This document shows, piece by piece, positions 9,514-18,378 of a stretch of 59,437 bases of DNA. The DNA is from Chitinophaga sp. CF418 (GTDB taxonomy: Bacteria > Bacteroidota > Bacteroidia > Chitinophagales > Chitinophagaceae). Below the pieces are notes generated by a model. That model saw nothing but the letters and a program-made list of their open reading frames with translations, was not told the origin of the DNA and made no database searches. A program made the position numbers and the translations under genes. Location of the stretch: the NCBI RefSeq assembly GCF_900142925.1, contig NZ_FRCN01000012.1, forward strand, positions 280,217 through 339,653, read 5' to 3'. Positions within the stretch are counted from its first letter, which is position 1. Each line of letters starts with the position of its first letter.

Positions 9514-9607
9514 TCACGAATGCAGCATGATCCCGCCAACTATACCAAAGGGTATGTCGTGTACAGCGTGAACCTTCCATAGAATAAACATCTGGTACTG
9601 ATATATA

Positions 9608-9640
9608 ACGAGGCACACCTGGTAATCAGGTGTGCCTCGT
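9608..9640. terminator. Perfect 14-bp hairpin after yqgE
   Basis: ACGAGGCACACCTG and CAGGTGTGCCTCGT form a perfect 14-bp stem with a 5-nt loop. No T-tract follows, so it is either an atypical terminator or an RNA-stability structure. It lies 95 bp after the yqgE stop and 56 bp before the next start. Confidence 0.6.
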
Positions 9641-9695
9641 TGCATAGTTGCATGTTCCAAACTTTGACTATCTTCAATGCAAATACAATATCTCT

Positions 9696-10790
9696 ATGTC
9701 ATTCAGGCCCCTTCTTACTTTCCTGCTCTTTCTATTCCTGCCAGCTACAAGCCTATACGCGCAGCAGGAAACAGACAAAAAAACAGACCGGATCATTAAC
9801 AAGGCCATGGCAAATGAGGAATTTCCGGGTATGGCGGTTGCCGTTATCCAGCATAATAAAGTACTGTTCGAAAAAGGATTTGGGTTTACCACCCTTCAGC
9901 AGAAAGCTGCGGTGGATGAAAATACACTTTTCAGCATTGGCTCTGTATCAAAGGCATTCACCGGCATTGGCGTTATGTTGCTGGTGCAACAGGGTAAGAT
10001 CGTACTGGACAATCCCATCAAAAAATACATGAAAAACATACCTAAAGCGTGGGGAGAGATCACCATAAGACAGCTCATGACCCATACCAGCGGTATACCG
10101 GAGCCTAAGGGAGAAAAAGACGGGGATTCATTTGAACAGACAGTCAAAAATCTCGGTGCATTGCCAATGGCTTTTCCTACCGGCAAAAAACAACAGTACA
10201 ATAACTTCAATTTTGCCATCCTCGGTAAACTGATCGAGACCGTATCAGGTATACCCTATATAGCGTATATGAAAAAGTATGTTTTTCAGCCCCTGCAAAT
10301 GGACAGGACAGGCGTTGGTACTATTAACGATAACGTAGCACCGGGACATATGTTTAAGAACGGACAATGGAAAGAGATCGAATCTCATTTTCGTGCCGGG
10401 GACTATGGCGTACCTTCAGGAGGTTTACAAACCACATTGGCAGACTTTATCAAACTTAGCCAGGCACTAAGCAGGAATACACTGCTAAACGTAAAGCACA
10501 CCAAAGCGATGTGGACACCTTATTCTGCCAAATTATCCAATACGCCTGGTTGGCATTCGCGCATGGCAGGCCGTGATATCGTTATACACAAAGGTGGCGG
10601 CGGAACAGGCATCGGAAGTGTCTGTGATTATAAGATCGTTCCATCACAGGAGTTGTATGTGATCGTCATGGCGAATAAGGCCAATAACAAGATATCTCCG
10701 GCTGATATTACCGATGAGATCTTGCTGAAGTGTTTCAATATTCCCACGGATGCGAATGGCGCAGGTGTGGGAGAAGGGAATGAACATTAG
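9696..10790 (+). CDS. Secreted serine hydrolase, beta-lactamase class C fold
   Basis: A 364-residue protein. The ATG at 9696 gives a clean signal peptide (LLTFLLFLFLPATSLYAQ); earlier in-frame starts (9648) would mask it. The class C beta-lactamase/DD-peptidase motifs are in order: SxxK at Ser83-Val-Ser-Lys86 (GSVSKAF), YxN at Tyr168-Asn-Asn170 and a KTG-like His298-Lys-Gly300 (HKGGGG). Such proteins act in the periplasm as D-amino-acid peptidases, esterases or beta-lactamases; the HKG triad argues for an esterase or peptidase rather than a true AmpC. No resistance regulator is adjacent. It is the first of three proteins of this fold in the window. Confidence 0.88.
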   Translation: MSFRPLLTFLLFLFLPATSLYAQQETDKKTDRIINKAMANEEFPGMAVAVIQHNKVLFEKGFGFTTLQQKAAVDENTLFSIGSVSKAFTGIGVMLLVQQGKIVLDNPIKKYMKNIPKAWGEITIRQLMTHTSGIPEPKGEKDGDSFEQTVKNLGALPMAFPTGKKQQYNNFNFAILGKLIETVSGIPYIAYMKKYVFQPLQMDRTGVGTINDNVAPGHMFKNGQWKEIESHFRAGDYGVPSGGLQTTLADFIKLSQALSRNTLLNVKHTKAMWTPYSAKLSNTPGWHSRMAGRDIVIHKGGGGTGIGSVCDYKIVPSQELYVIVMANKANNKISPADITDEILLKCFNIPTDANGAGVGEGNEH

Positions 10791-10839
10791 ACGAGGCCGG
10801 CGGCAGGCCACCGATAAACCCGCTACGGGACTTTTTCAC

Positions 10840-10847
10840 TAACTTTG
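10840..10847 (+). promoter_or_regulatory. -7 box of the DUF2652 gene
   Basis: TAACTTTG is an exact TAnnTTTG match, ending 13 bp before the ATG at 10861. No good -33 element is seen in the GC-rich DNA upstream. Confidence 0.45.
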
Positions 10848-10860
10848 AAAAAAATAGAGC

Positions 10861-11943
10861 ATGGAGAATAAAGGGCTGCTTTTTATTCCTGATATAAGTG
10901 GCTTTACCCGTTTTGTGAACGAAATAGAGATCGATCATAGCCGGCATATCATACAGCAGTTATTGGAGGTCCTGATCAATGCTAATAACACCGGACTTGA
11001 AGTTTCTGAGATTGAAGGGGACGCCATTCTGTTCTATAAATTCGGCGAACCACTGGAACTGGAAACATTATACAAACAGGTGGAACGGATGTTCTGTGAG
11101 TTCCACCGGCATCTGAATGCATATGAACATCGCAAAATATGCCAGTGCAGGGCCTGTGTATCTGCTGTAGGTCTCACACTGAAGGTCATCACCCATTATG
11201 GCGAGTTCACCACCTATAATGTCAAGAATTTCAGCAAGCTGATAGGCAGAGATGTGATCGTTGCCCACCAGCTCCTGAAAAATGATATTGAACAGCACGA
11301 ATACTGGCTGGTAACGGACAATCTTTTACAGGACACACCTCCCGCCGGACTGGCCACATGGATGAAGTGGGATGCCAGTGCCAAACAGACGGAAACGGGT
11401 GAAATTCCATTTCACTATACCCAGTTAAGCCAGTTAAGGGAAGAACTGCCACCAGAGCCTGACCCGCAACTGGAGCTTTCTGACAAGGTGAAGGTCGTTT
11501 CCGTATTCAAGGATTATGATGTCGATATCAAAACCCTCTGTTTTACGGTCGTACATTTCGAGTTCCGTCATCAATGGCAGGTAGGATTAAAAGAAGTGAA
11601 TGAAGTAGAGCATTTTCTGCCAGGCGTAGGAAGCCGTCACCAGCATATACTGGAAAACGGGCAGAAGATAATGATGTTCACAAGCAGCTTTTCCTATAAT
11701 CCGGAAGAGAAGATACTATTTAGTGAGACCGAAGAAAAGCGGAAGATCTCAACCTACTATACCATTGAAAAGGCCCCTGACGGACGTTCCCGTTTAATAC
11801 TGGACGTCTATCTCGCTAAAAACCCGGTTCGGCAACTGCTGTTTAATCTTTTTGAGAAAAATAATCTGCAGTCCAGCCTGCGCCGGTCGCTGGAAAATCT
11901 GGAACCGATCGTAAAAGAGATGGTACTGCCATTGGAATTCTAA
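10861..11943 (+). CDS. DUF2652 protein, class III cyclase-like N-domain
   Basis: A 360-residue cytoplasmic protein. Residues 1-150 match DUF2652 and closely resemble a class III nucleotidyl cyclase core: FIPDISGFTRFV supplies Asp11 and EIEGDAILFYK supplies Asp54, spaced 43 residues apart like the two metal-binding aspartates of true cyclases. A Cys pair (CQCRAC) follows at about residues 94-99. The C-terminal part (about 190-350) looks like an SRPBCC/START-type lipid- or ligand-binding fold. Whether it makes a cyclic nucleotide is unknown, and I do not see clear substrate-specifying residues. It is monocistronic and convergent with the VOC gene across a nested palindrome. Confidence 0.85.
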   Translation: MENKGLLFIPDISGFTRFVNEIEIDHSRHIIQQLLEVLINANNTGLEVSEIEGDAILFYKFGEPLELETLYKQVERMFCEFHRHLNAYEHRKICQCRACVSAVGLTLKVITHYGEFTTYNVKNFSKLIGRDVIVAHQLLKNDIEQHEYWLVTDNLLQDTPPAGLATWMKWDASAKQTETGEIPFHYTQLSQLREELPPEPDPQLELSDKVKVVSVFKDYDVDIKTLCFTVVHFEFRHQWQVGLKEVNEVEHFLPGVGSRHQHILENGQKIMMFTSSFSYNPEEKILFSETEEKRKISTYYTIEKAPDGRSRLILDVYLAKNPVRQLLFNLFEKNNLQSSLRRSLENLEPIVKEMVLPLEF

Positions 11944-11951
11944 TATCTTGC

Positions 11952-12048
11952 CTATAACGGGCAGATAAGAAGCGAAATACTCCTTTCATGCACTCGGGCA
12001 AGGAAAGGAGTATTTCGGATAAATTCAGGGCTTATTTTGCCTGTTATA
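11952..12048. repeat. Nested inverted repeat between convergent genes
   Basis: An inner perfect stem (GAAATACTCCTTTC at 11974-11987, GAAAGGAGTATTTC at 12003-12016) is enclosed by an outer imperfect stem (TATAACGGGCAGATAAG at about 11953-11969 against CTTATTTTGCCTGTTATA at about 12030-12047). The whole unit is about 97 bp and sits between two convergent stops. It may act as a two-way terminator or be a small non-autonomous palindromic element. Confidence 0.6.
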
Positions 12049-12071
12049 AGGAAAGCAAGCCTTGCCCTCCC

Positions 12072-12917
12072 CTATGGGTTCTGCAGTTCTGCAATTTCTA
12101 TCTTCCTCATTTGCATCAGTGCTTCCTGTGACTTCTGAGGATTGGAAGATTTAAACAGCAATTGGCCTATGTTTTTCGGAACTACCTGCCAGCTCACGCC
12201 GAACGGGTCTTTACACCAACCGCACATGCTTTCTTCCCCGCTTTCTGTGAAGGCATTCCAGTAATAGTCAATAGTCTGCTGATCATCACACTCCAGCACC
12301 AGGGAAACCCCTTCCGTGAAGGTGAACTGCTGAGGCACACCACTATCCATCGCCATCAGCAAATGTCCATTGACAGTAAATTGCGTATGCTGGATCTGTC
12401 CGGTCATCTCCCCTTCTGAATAGCGAAGGATGCCTTCATTCTTATATTCAGGGAAAGTTTTTTCGTAAAAATCAAGCGCCGGCTGACACTGGCCTTGCTG
12501 GTCCTCGCAAAACATCAGGGTAGGTACGATGTTGTTATATTTCCAGTCATCTGCTCCATAATACAATTGCCAGCTAACGCCATACTTATCTACAGCCCAG
12601 CCATAACTTGCACTCCATGGGTAACTATCCAGTTGCATGAGTATGTTGCCCTCCCTGGTGAGTTTCTCCCATACCTGTGCGATGGCAACTTTGTCATTGG
12701 AGATCCACATAAAGGAAATAGCCGGATTGGGCTTGTATACAGGCCCTCCGTTCAGCCCCATCAGTTCTGTGCCATCCAGCAGGGCTTTGACGACTATCGG
12801 ATTCTCATCTGTAATTTTTGAATTGGGGAAAACCGAAACATAAAAATCAAATGCCTCTTTGGCCTTCCCGTCAAACCAAATACAAGGAAAGATGTTTGTG
12901 TTGGATGAAGCTTTCAT
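12072..12917 (-). CDS. Two-domain VOC/PhnB-like protein
   Basis: A 281-residue protein made of two repeated PhnB/3-demethylubiquinone-type VOC domains. The first begins IFPCIWFDGKAKEAFDFYVSVFPNSKI and the second IVPTLMFCEDQQGQCQPALDFYEKTFPE; each ends in the signature DPFGVSWQ or KYGVSWQ. Pairs of such modules form a barrel that can bind a small ligand or metal. The ATG at 12917 has GGAGG about 13 bp upstream, and is preferred to an in-frame TTG at 12947. The catalytic role is unknown; some relatives are antibiotic-binding or glyoxalase-like. It lies 55 bp downstream of the beta-lactamase fusion gene on the same strand and may be co-transcribed with it. Confidence 0.88.
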   Translation of the reverse strand: MKASSNTNIFPCIWFDGKAKEAFDFYVSVFPNSKITDENPIVVKALLDGTELMGLNGGPVYKPNPAISFMWISNDKVAIAQVWEKLTREGNILMQLDSYPWSASYGWAVDKYGVSWQLYYGADDWKYNNIVPTLMFCEDQQGQCQPALDFYEKTFPEYKNEGILRYSEGEMTGQIQHTQFTVNGHLLMAMDSGVPQQFTFTEGVSLVLECDDQQTIDYYWNAFTESGEESMCGWCKDPFGVSWQVVPKNIGQLLFKSSNPQKSQEALMQMRKIEIAELQNP

Positions 12918-12971
12918 GATGCACCATTTTCCTCCGAATTTAACCAATTGCGCAATGACAATGAAATTCTA

Positions 12972-14984
12972 TTATTCCTTGGCAATGTCCTTATCCCTTC
13001 CCTCTATCAGGAACGAGTGAAAGTTCTCCAGTAATGCATCAGATGTGTTCGAGTTAGTAAAAATGGCGTATCCCATTTTCAGGTCCTTATATACTTCAAA
13101 CCGGCATTTAAAATCCCCGTTATTACCACCATGCCCAAACGTTTTGCCAAAAGGTGTTTCCCTTATCTCAAGGCTCATACCCATATATGTAGGAACCTTG
13201 GGTTTATGCGTCCATCCTGTAAAGTCATATTCTGACTGTTTTGACATTATTGTATCATAGGTTTCCGGTTTAAGTCCCTGCCGCTCTAACAGGTACAACA
13301 TAAACTTCGTGAAGATCTGCGCCTCAGTATGCATGGAATAAGCCATGCCTGGTTTTTCCGGCAGGTCGTTATTACTTGGTCGTCCGTCAAAGTGACCATA
13401 TGCCACCATCCGCTGTAAAGAATCATTCTTTGAGAAAAACGTATGGTATAGTCCGACAGGCTGAATCACCTCTTCCTGCAATACCTGCTCTACCTTTTTA
13501 CCTGTGATCTTTTCCACGACCATTTTGAGGTATTCAAATCCTTCTCCCGAGTAGCCGAAAGCTGTTCCGGGGGTAAACTTAATGACCAGTTTACCATCAC
13601 GCCAGTTCGGGAAACCGGTACGATGCGTCAGTACATGTCTTGCGGTGATCAACTTATATCTATCATCGTATTCTATGTCCTTATAAGGAAGATACTGGTA
13701 TAAAGGCTTATCGAGATCAATAACCCCGCGTTCTGCCAATTTCTCAACGGCTAAAGCAAACACAGGCTTTGTAACAGAGGCTGCTTCAAACAGTGTATTG
13801 TCATTTACCTTTTCACCTGTCATAGTGTTGATGACCCCATATGTTTTATGATACACCATTTTTCCATCCCTGATCAAAGCGAGTGAAACACCGGGTATTC
13901 CGTAGTAAGCGCGATAGGCTTCAATAAAGCTGTCTACCTTACCGGGATTATCTGCCGTAAAGTCAAACAATACGCCTTTATCGGGAATCAGATCGGGCAC
14001 AGGCGCTAATGGGAGAACAATATCAGGCGCGGCTATTTTTTGTCCTGGTTTTGCCACAACGGTTGGGGGTGTTTTATAGTCGACCGCGTATAGTTTGTCG
14101 TCGGATTGATAATAATGGTTGGGAAATGAGAACTCATATTTCCCGGCGGGAATTACTATTGAATAATTGCCCAGGCTATCTACTACGGCGGTTGTCCACA
14201 GTTTTGGGTTCTCCAGCGACTTCAGACGCACCTGACCGGGCAACTTCACAGCTGTATGTTTATCCCAGCTCACTTTTCCTGAAACAGTAGACAATTTTGC
14301 GCCATTGGGTAAAAAAATAATATCGCCCAGGCTGTTTGGGTTCATATATTTAGACTCTCCCTTTCCCCAGTCTGACCAGGAAAAACTTCCATCCTGGTCT
14401 CTGTCGAATACATTAAAATCAAAGCCCAGAGACTTATCAAGCGCCAACTCATTTCCCAGGCGGATACGCCACTCGTAATAGCGCATATCACCCTTCCGGG
14501 TCATAGCTACCTCCACAATATTCCAGGAGGCCGTGCTGGCGAAGGGATCATAGAAAGCGTTGTTCGTGTTACGGAGTTTCTTGCTGTACATAAATGAGAC
14601 TACTCCCGAACCGGAGATCAGATGGCGGGCATCAATGCTTACTTGCAGGCCATCCTGGGTATTCCACCTTACATTTTCGGAAGTATCTTCCACAAAGTCA
14701 TCGTCCCTTACCGTAAATGCCAGGTATAATGACTGGTCTTCCAGGCGGTAACCCAGCTGGAAGAATCCGGAGAAATCAGCGTCGTCTTTGGGTTTGGTGT
14801 CTGAGAGATGCATTGCGATCATATACTTCGTGGCATCTTTCGGCCAGTCAGAAAGATCGCCGTCGACAGTGATCTTACCCAGCGGATAAGCAAAGGCTAC
14901 ACTCCCGTTATGGGCCATTGAGTGCAGGCAAAAGTGGATGCATAAAACAGAGATGCATACTGCCTTAAGAGATGGAATTGACAT
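12972..14984 (-). CDS. CBM9-like domain fused to serine beta-lactamase-fold hydrolase
   Basis: A 670-residue secreted protein. After a signal peptide (about 1-25) comes a CBM9/DOMON-type carbohydrate-binding domain (about 30-215), with the typical opening ITVDGDLSDWP and strands LYLAFTVRDDDF and DGLQVSIDAR. Next is a short beta-sandwich of the carboxypeptidase-regulatory kind (about 225-300; YSIVIPAGKYEFSF). Last is a class C beta-lactamase-family domain (about 340-660) with SxxK at Ser403-Val-Thr-Lys406, a YSG in place of YxN (FGYSGEGFEYLK) and an HGG triad (FGHGGNNGDFK). The fusion suggests a surface or periplasmic esterase/peptidase held near glycan, perhaps a sugar-acyl esterase or peptidoglycan enzyme. 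Substrate is not known. Confidence 0.85.
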   Translation of the reverse strand: MSIPSLKAVCISVLCIHFCLHSMAHNGSVAFAYPLGKITVDGDLSDWPKDATKYMIAMHLSDTKPKDDADFSGFFQLGYRLEDQSLYLAFTVRDDDFVEDTSENVRWNTQDGLQVSIDARHLISGSGVVSFMYSKKLRNTNNAFYDPFASTASWNIVEVAMTRKGDMRYYEWRIRLGNELALDKSLGFDFNVFDRDQDGSFSWSDWGKGESKYMNPNSLGDIIFLPNGAKLSTVSGKVSWDKHTAVKLPGQVRLKSLENPKLWTTAVVDSLGNYSIVIPAGKYEFSFPNHYYQSDDKLYAVDYKTPPTVVAKPGQKIAAPDIVLPLAPVPDLIPDKGVLFDFTADNPGKVDSFIEAYRAYYGIPGVSLALIRDGKMVYHKTYGVINTMTGEKVNDNTLFEAASVTKPVFALAVEKLAERGVIDLDKPLYQYLPYKDIEYDDRYKLITARHVLTHRTGFPNWRDGKLVIKFTPGTAFGYSGEGFEYLKMVVEKITGKKVEQVLQEEVIQPVGLYHTFFSKNDSLQRMVAYGHFDGRPSNNDLPEKPGMAYSMHTEAQIFTKFMLYLLERQGLKPETYDTIMSKQSEYDFTGWTHKPKVPTYMGMSLEIRETPFGKTFGHGGNNGDFKCRFEVYKDLKMGYAIFTNSNTSDALLENFHSFLIEGRDKDIAKE

Positions 14985-15194
14985 TGTTCAACAATTTAAA
15001 GGTAAAGTGCTTGGTTCCGTTGAACGAAATAGCGTTGCTATCTAAGGACACTTTAGCTATAAAAAGGTTGCATGCGTCATGAGATTTCTCCCCGGGTTCA
15101 GGAATCAGTCTCATTTCCCTTTGTAAACAGGGAATTCCAGCCAGCCCTTCATGGAGGGATATGCTTTAGGCATTCCGGATGGACAGATTCTATC
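14985..15194. other. Short intergenic region
   Basis: Upstream of the fusion gene. TACCTTTA on the minus strand (about 14999-15006) is one mismatch from the -7 consensus and could serve that gene. Small imperfect hairpins (for example CCCTTTGTAAACAGGG) occur near 15115-15135 and may end the GNAT transcript. Nothing else is seen. Confidence 0.35.
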
Positions 15195-15722
15195 TTATAC
15201 CAGGATTTTCTTCATTTCCATCAGGGAAAAGGAGAACAGGGCCGCAGATGATTTATTCGAAAAAGGTATCAGGCTGCCGGTAGGTACAAAACCTTTACGC
15301 CGGTACCAGGCAACCAGCTCTTCCCGCTTGTCTATCACGGTGATGGTAATCGAGTTATACTGATGCTCTCTGGCGAAGGTTTCACTATATTGTATCAGGC
15401 GGCTACCGATACCTCCTGTCTGCATACCTGGTAAAACCGATAACATGCCGAGGTATAGTGTGGTTTCTCTTTTTTCCAGTAATACGCAGCCCAATACGAC
15501 AGACTGCATGTCACAACATTTAAACATCGTTATCCCTGGCCGGTTGATAAGTTCAAGTAAACCAACTTCTGTGGTCCGCTCCCCTTCTACCAGGTGCCCT
15601 TCGGAGGTCCAGCTTTTACTGCCGGCTTCACCTTTATAAGCGCTGTTGATAAGCTGTGTTACGGCGGGAATATCTGATGCCGCAACGGGAGATATTGTAA
15701 AAACTTCGTGAGCTTGTTGCAT
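15195..15722 (-). CDS. GNAT family N-acetyltransferase
   Basis: A 175-residue acetyltransferase. The acetyl-CoA-binding motif A is MLSVLPGMQTGGIGSRLIQY, with the Q-x-x-G-x-G pyrophosphate loop. The C-terminal YRRKGFVPTGS is the usual motif B region ahead of the last strand. The N-terminus (ISPVAASDIPAVTQLINSAYKGE) also fits. The acceptor substrate is not predictable. It is divergent from the lactonase gene at 15915, sharing a 190-bp intergenic region. Confidence 0.88.
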   Translation of the reverse strand: MQQAHEVFTISPVAASDIPAVTQLINSAYKGEAGSKSWTSEGHLVEGERTTEVGLLELINRPGITMFKCCDMQSVVLGCVLLEKRETTLYLGMLSVLPGMQTGGIGSRLIQYSETFAREHQYNSITITVIDKREELVAWYRRKGFVPTGSLIPFSNKSSAALFSFSLMEMKKILV

Positions 15723-15863
15723 ACTTTAAAATACACTTTCCGGTAATATTATACAAATGATGGTATAGTATGATTATCCAAAAGCATTACCAGATGATTG
15801 CATTGCTGGGGGTATTTTCTTTTATACAGGTACATTTTTAATCACCATTCTTCATCTGTATTC

Positions 15864-15894
15864 TTTGGATTGGGAGAGTATTTTACTATCTTTC
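15864..15894 (+). promoter_or_regulatory. Promoter of the SMP-30-type gene
   Basis: TTTG at 15864-15867, exactly 19 bp, then TATCTTTC at 15887-15894, one mismatch from TAnnTTTG. The ATG at 15915 lies 20 bp downstream. The spacing and fit make this one of the best promoters in the window. Confidence 0.6.
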
Positions 15895-15914
15895 CCAATG
15901 TCAAAAACAACGTT

Positions 15915-16838
15915 ATGATATCTATCAGAGCTACTATTGCCGCTATATTTGCTTTTTGCCTGCTTACAACGAATACATTAGTCTTCGCAGAAAACTATCG
16001 ACCTGTAACTGATACCGGTGTAGTAGCCGACGGCGCCATGCCTCGCCTGATTGCCAGGAATTTTGCATTTACCGAAGGTCCGGCAGCAGACAGGCAGGGC
16101 AATATCTATTTTACGGATCAGCCTAATAATAAGATTTGGAAATATGGTACTGACGGGCAGCTTTCTATTTTTATGGATAGTGCGGGCAGGTCAAACGGGA
16201 TGTACATCGATAAAAAGGGTTACCTGTATTCCTGTGCGGATGAGCAGAACCAGCTTTGGAAGATCGATTCTCATAAAAAAATAACCGTGCTCATAAATGA
16301 TCTCAACGGTAAAAAGCTGAATGGGCCAAATGATCTCTGGGTATCTCCACGTGGAGATATCTATTTCACAGATCCTTACTATCAACGCAGCTGGTGGACG
16401 AGGACAAAGCCTGAAATAGAAGGAGAAAAAGTATATGTGCTGTTGCATGGAAGCAGAAAAGTGATACCTGTTGTAGATACACTGCAACGCCCCAATGGCA
16501 TCGTTGGTACAGCGGATGGTAAATATCTGTATGTATCGGATCTTCAGGGGGGAAAAACTTTCCGGTATACTATCCACAAAGATGGTTCTTTAAGCAATGC
16601 GCAACTTTTTGTCAATATGGGCTCTGATGGCATGACAACTGATAACCACGGGAATGTATATCTCACTGGCAGAGGTGTTACTGTATTCAACAGCCAGGGT
16701 AAACAGATTGCCAATATCCCCATTCATGAAGGCTGGACCACTAATGTTGCTTTTGGTGGTAAAAACAAGAATACGTTATTTATAACTGCGTCTGAGGCTG
16801 TTTATACGCTGGATATGAAGGTGAAGGGAGTTGAGTAA
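15915..16838 (+). CDS. SMP-30/gluconolactonase-type beta-propeller protein
   Basis: A 307-residue exported protein with a signal peptide (IAAIFAFCLLTTNTLVFAEN) when read from ATG 15915; an in-frame ATG at 15798 would precede the promoter. The propeller repeats and metal-site motifs of the SMP-30/Gnl family are clear: FTEGPAADRQGNIYFTDQPNNKI (metal-binding Glu), LNGPNDLWVSPRGDIYFTDPYY (Asn and Asp ligands) and RPNGIVGTADGKYLYVSD. The usual activity is calcium-dependent hydrolysis of sugar lactones. It is monocistronic and not close to a sugar pathway, so its substrate stays open. Confidence 0.92.
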   Translation: MISIRATIAAIFAFCLLTTNTLVFAENYRPVTDTGVVADGAMPRLIARNFAFTEGPAADRQGNIYFTDQPNNKIWKYGTDGQLSIFMDSAGRSNGMYIDKKGYLYSCADEQNQLWKIDSHKKITVLINDLNGKKLNGPNDLWVSPRGDIYFTDPYYQRSWWTRTKPEIEGEKVYVLLHGSRKVIPVVDTLQRPNGIVGTADGKYLYVSDLQGGKTFRYTIHKDGSLSNAQLFVNMGSDGMTTDNHGNVYLTGRGVTVFNSQGKQIANIPIHEGWTTNVAFGGKNKNTLFITASEAVYTLDMKVKGVE

Positions 16839-16964
16839 AAGTACCGGATAATCTCAGAAGAAAATCATAATAATTATGACGGGAAATGAATAATGAGCTC
16901 ATTACTATTTTCTGAAAAAGAACGGTGCCTGCAAAATGTAGCGCACCGTTCTTTTTTTATGGCA

Positions 16965-17450
16965 TTACAACTGTTTCTTCATAGAATATTTCAGTGCTAC
17001 ATTGCCGGAAACTGTGCTGGTAACCGTATACCACTTCTGATCGTCGCTCAACAGCAGCTCATAGCTTACACCAGCCTTATTAGTCACTTCTGTGACACCT
17101 TCAATATGCCTGTCGCGGTATCTTTTCTTTACAGCCCTCAGTACTGTCAAGGGCAGCTCATTCTCTCCACAGTACCGGAGCGAATAGACTACCGTACATT
17201 GTTTGTCATACCAGATCCTGTACTGGCTATCGTCCTGTACAAAGCAAACGACGTCAAATTCTCCATCTTCCGTCCATCTGATGTACTGCGCCTCAGGAAA
17301 GGTGCGATTGAACAGCCTTAATAATGCTTCATCGGGGGCAGCAAACAAAGGTAATTGTGCGCAGAGCACCATTGATGCTATCAGGACAATTCTTTTCACA
17401 TTCAACATGGGATGAAAAACAGCTACACGTAAAAAAGTATTCCGTTTCAT
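16965..17450 (-). CDS. PepSY-like exported protein
   Basis: A 161-residue protein with an N-terminal export signal (VKRIVLIASMVLCAQLPLFAA) and two repeats of a PepSY-like fold: LFNRTFPEAQYIRWTEDGEFDVVCFVQDDSQYRIWYD, then VLRAVKKRYRDRHIEGVTEVTNKAGVSYELLLSDDQKWYTV. This is the pattern of the Bacteroidota beta-lactamase-inhibitor-like PepSY family. The ATG at 17450 is used; an ATG at 17408 would give a tighter signal peptide and is an alternative. Its role is unknown, though such proteins are usually periplasmic and often near two-component systems. Confidence 0.78.
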   Translation of the reverse strand: MKRNTFLRVAVFHPMLNVKRIVLIASMVLCAQLPLFAAPDEALLRLFNRTFPEAQYIRWTEDGEFDVVCFVQDDSQYRIWYDKQCTVVYSLRYCGENELPLTVLRAVKKRYRDRHIEGVTEVTNKAGVSYELLLSDDQKWYTVTSTVSGNVALKYSMKKQL

Positions 17451-17595
17451 GATTTCAGATTTTAATAAAAACAATTTTGTTGTTGATGATGTAAAAGTAG
17501 TACGGGGCCCAACTTTAAAATTGTATAAAACGGAATAAGGCATTTCTTGAACTTAAATGCTCTTTTGATTAAAACCTAGGTCAAACTCCGGGGCC

Positions 17596-17970
17596 TTACT
17601 CCCCTCCTGCTACCGTACCTTTAAAAATCTCCGCCAGCTTTTCCTCTAAAGCCATTCCCCACAGGTCACGCGCAATGATCTTGCCGCTGGGGTCTCAACA
17701 GGAAGTTGGCAGGGATTGTGGCCTGCACCAGCTTGCCCGGAAGCCGGGCAATACGGCCGAGTCGGTTATCTGCCTGTCCTCCAACTGGTACACCAGGAAG
17801 ATCTTGTATCCGGTCTTCAAGGCATCCACTTTCCCTTCTATCTTAAACTTAAAGGAGTCCTGCGCCATCAGCATTGATGGGACTAATAAAAGTGCTGTCA
17901 GGGCCGGTCTTATCATAACGGCAATTCCGGAAGGCACTGATAGATCTGTATCCAATCTGTTTTTCATCAT
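17596..17970 (-). pseudogene. TlpA/DUF4369 thiol-disulfide oxidoreductase remnant
   Basis: The first part encodes an export signal (ALTALLLVPSMLMAQ) and the opening of a DUF4369-type domain (FKFKIEGKVDALKTGYKIFLVYQLEDRQITDSAVLPG). It then jumps to the far end of a thioredoxin-fold domain: ATIPANFLL, then after a one-base frame change PSGKIIARDLWGMALEEKLAEIF, and a stop at 17596. The whole middle, including the catalytic CxxC, is missing. This is an internal deletion plus frameshift, so the gene is dead. Confidence 0.75.
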
Positions 17971-18165
17971 CTATTTACGTATGGGTGGGGTTATGGGAGA
18001 TAATCAATAATATGCAATTTAACTTGATTTTCCGGTATTCTTCCTGGAATAATGATACCTGAATATCCGCTCAGATATACGGTCAAAAAAGGTATGCAAA
18101 AGCCTGAAATAAATGGTCGTAGGTATTATCTTAGTGACCTACTATTTACCATTAAATAAATACCC

Positions 18166-18378
18166 ATGTGTCGATCAGGTATCCTGGTCCTACTGGTTAT
18201 ATTCTTTTAGAGTAATAAGGTATTTTCCCAACAGCGGCCCAATATCATTTTTGTACTAACGGATGACCTGGGGTATGCTGGTCTTTCCTGTTATGGCAAA
18301 AGAGTGAACCTGTGGACCGGGCATCCTGAGATAGTAGTAAAACTCACCGCTCTTTTAAATCAATATCCCGTAAATTAG
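18166..18378 (+). pseudogene. Sulfatase remnant
   Basis: An ATG at 18166 starts a signal-like stretch (SGILVLLVIFF) broken by an in-frame TAG, then QQRPNIIFVLTDDLGYAGLSCYGK, which is the unmistakable N-terminus of a formylglycine sulfatase with its metal-binding DD pair. The frame then jumps directly to GHPEIVVKLTALLNQYPVN and a stop, which reads like the last residues of the same family. The catalytic C/S-x-P-S-R region is gone. The remnant keeps both ends and lacks about 400 residues in between. Confidence 0.7.

Noticed and set aside
9696..10790. Serine hydrolase as a true resistance beta-lactamase
   Set aside because: The third motif is HKG and no ampR-like or mecR-like regulator is present; an esterase or peptidase role is more likely.
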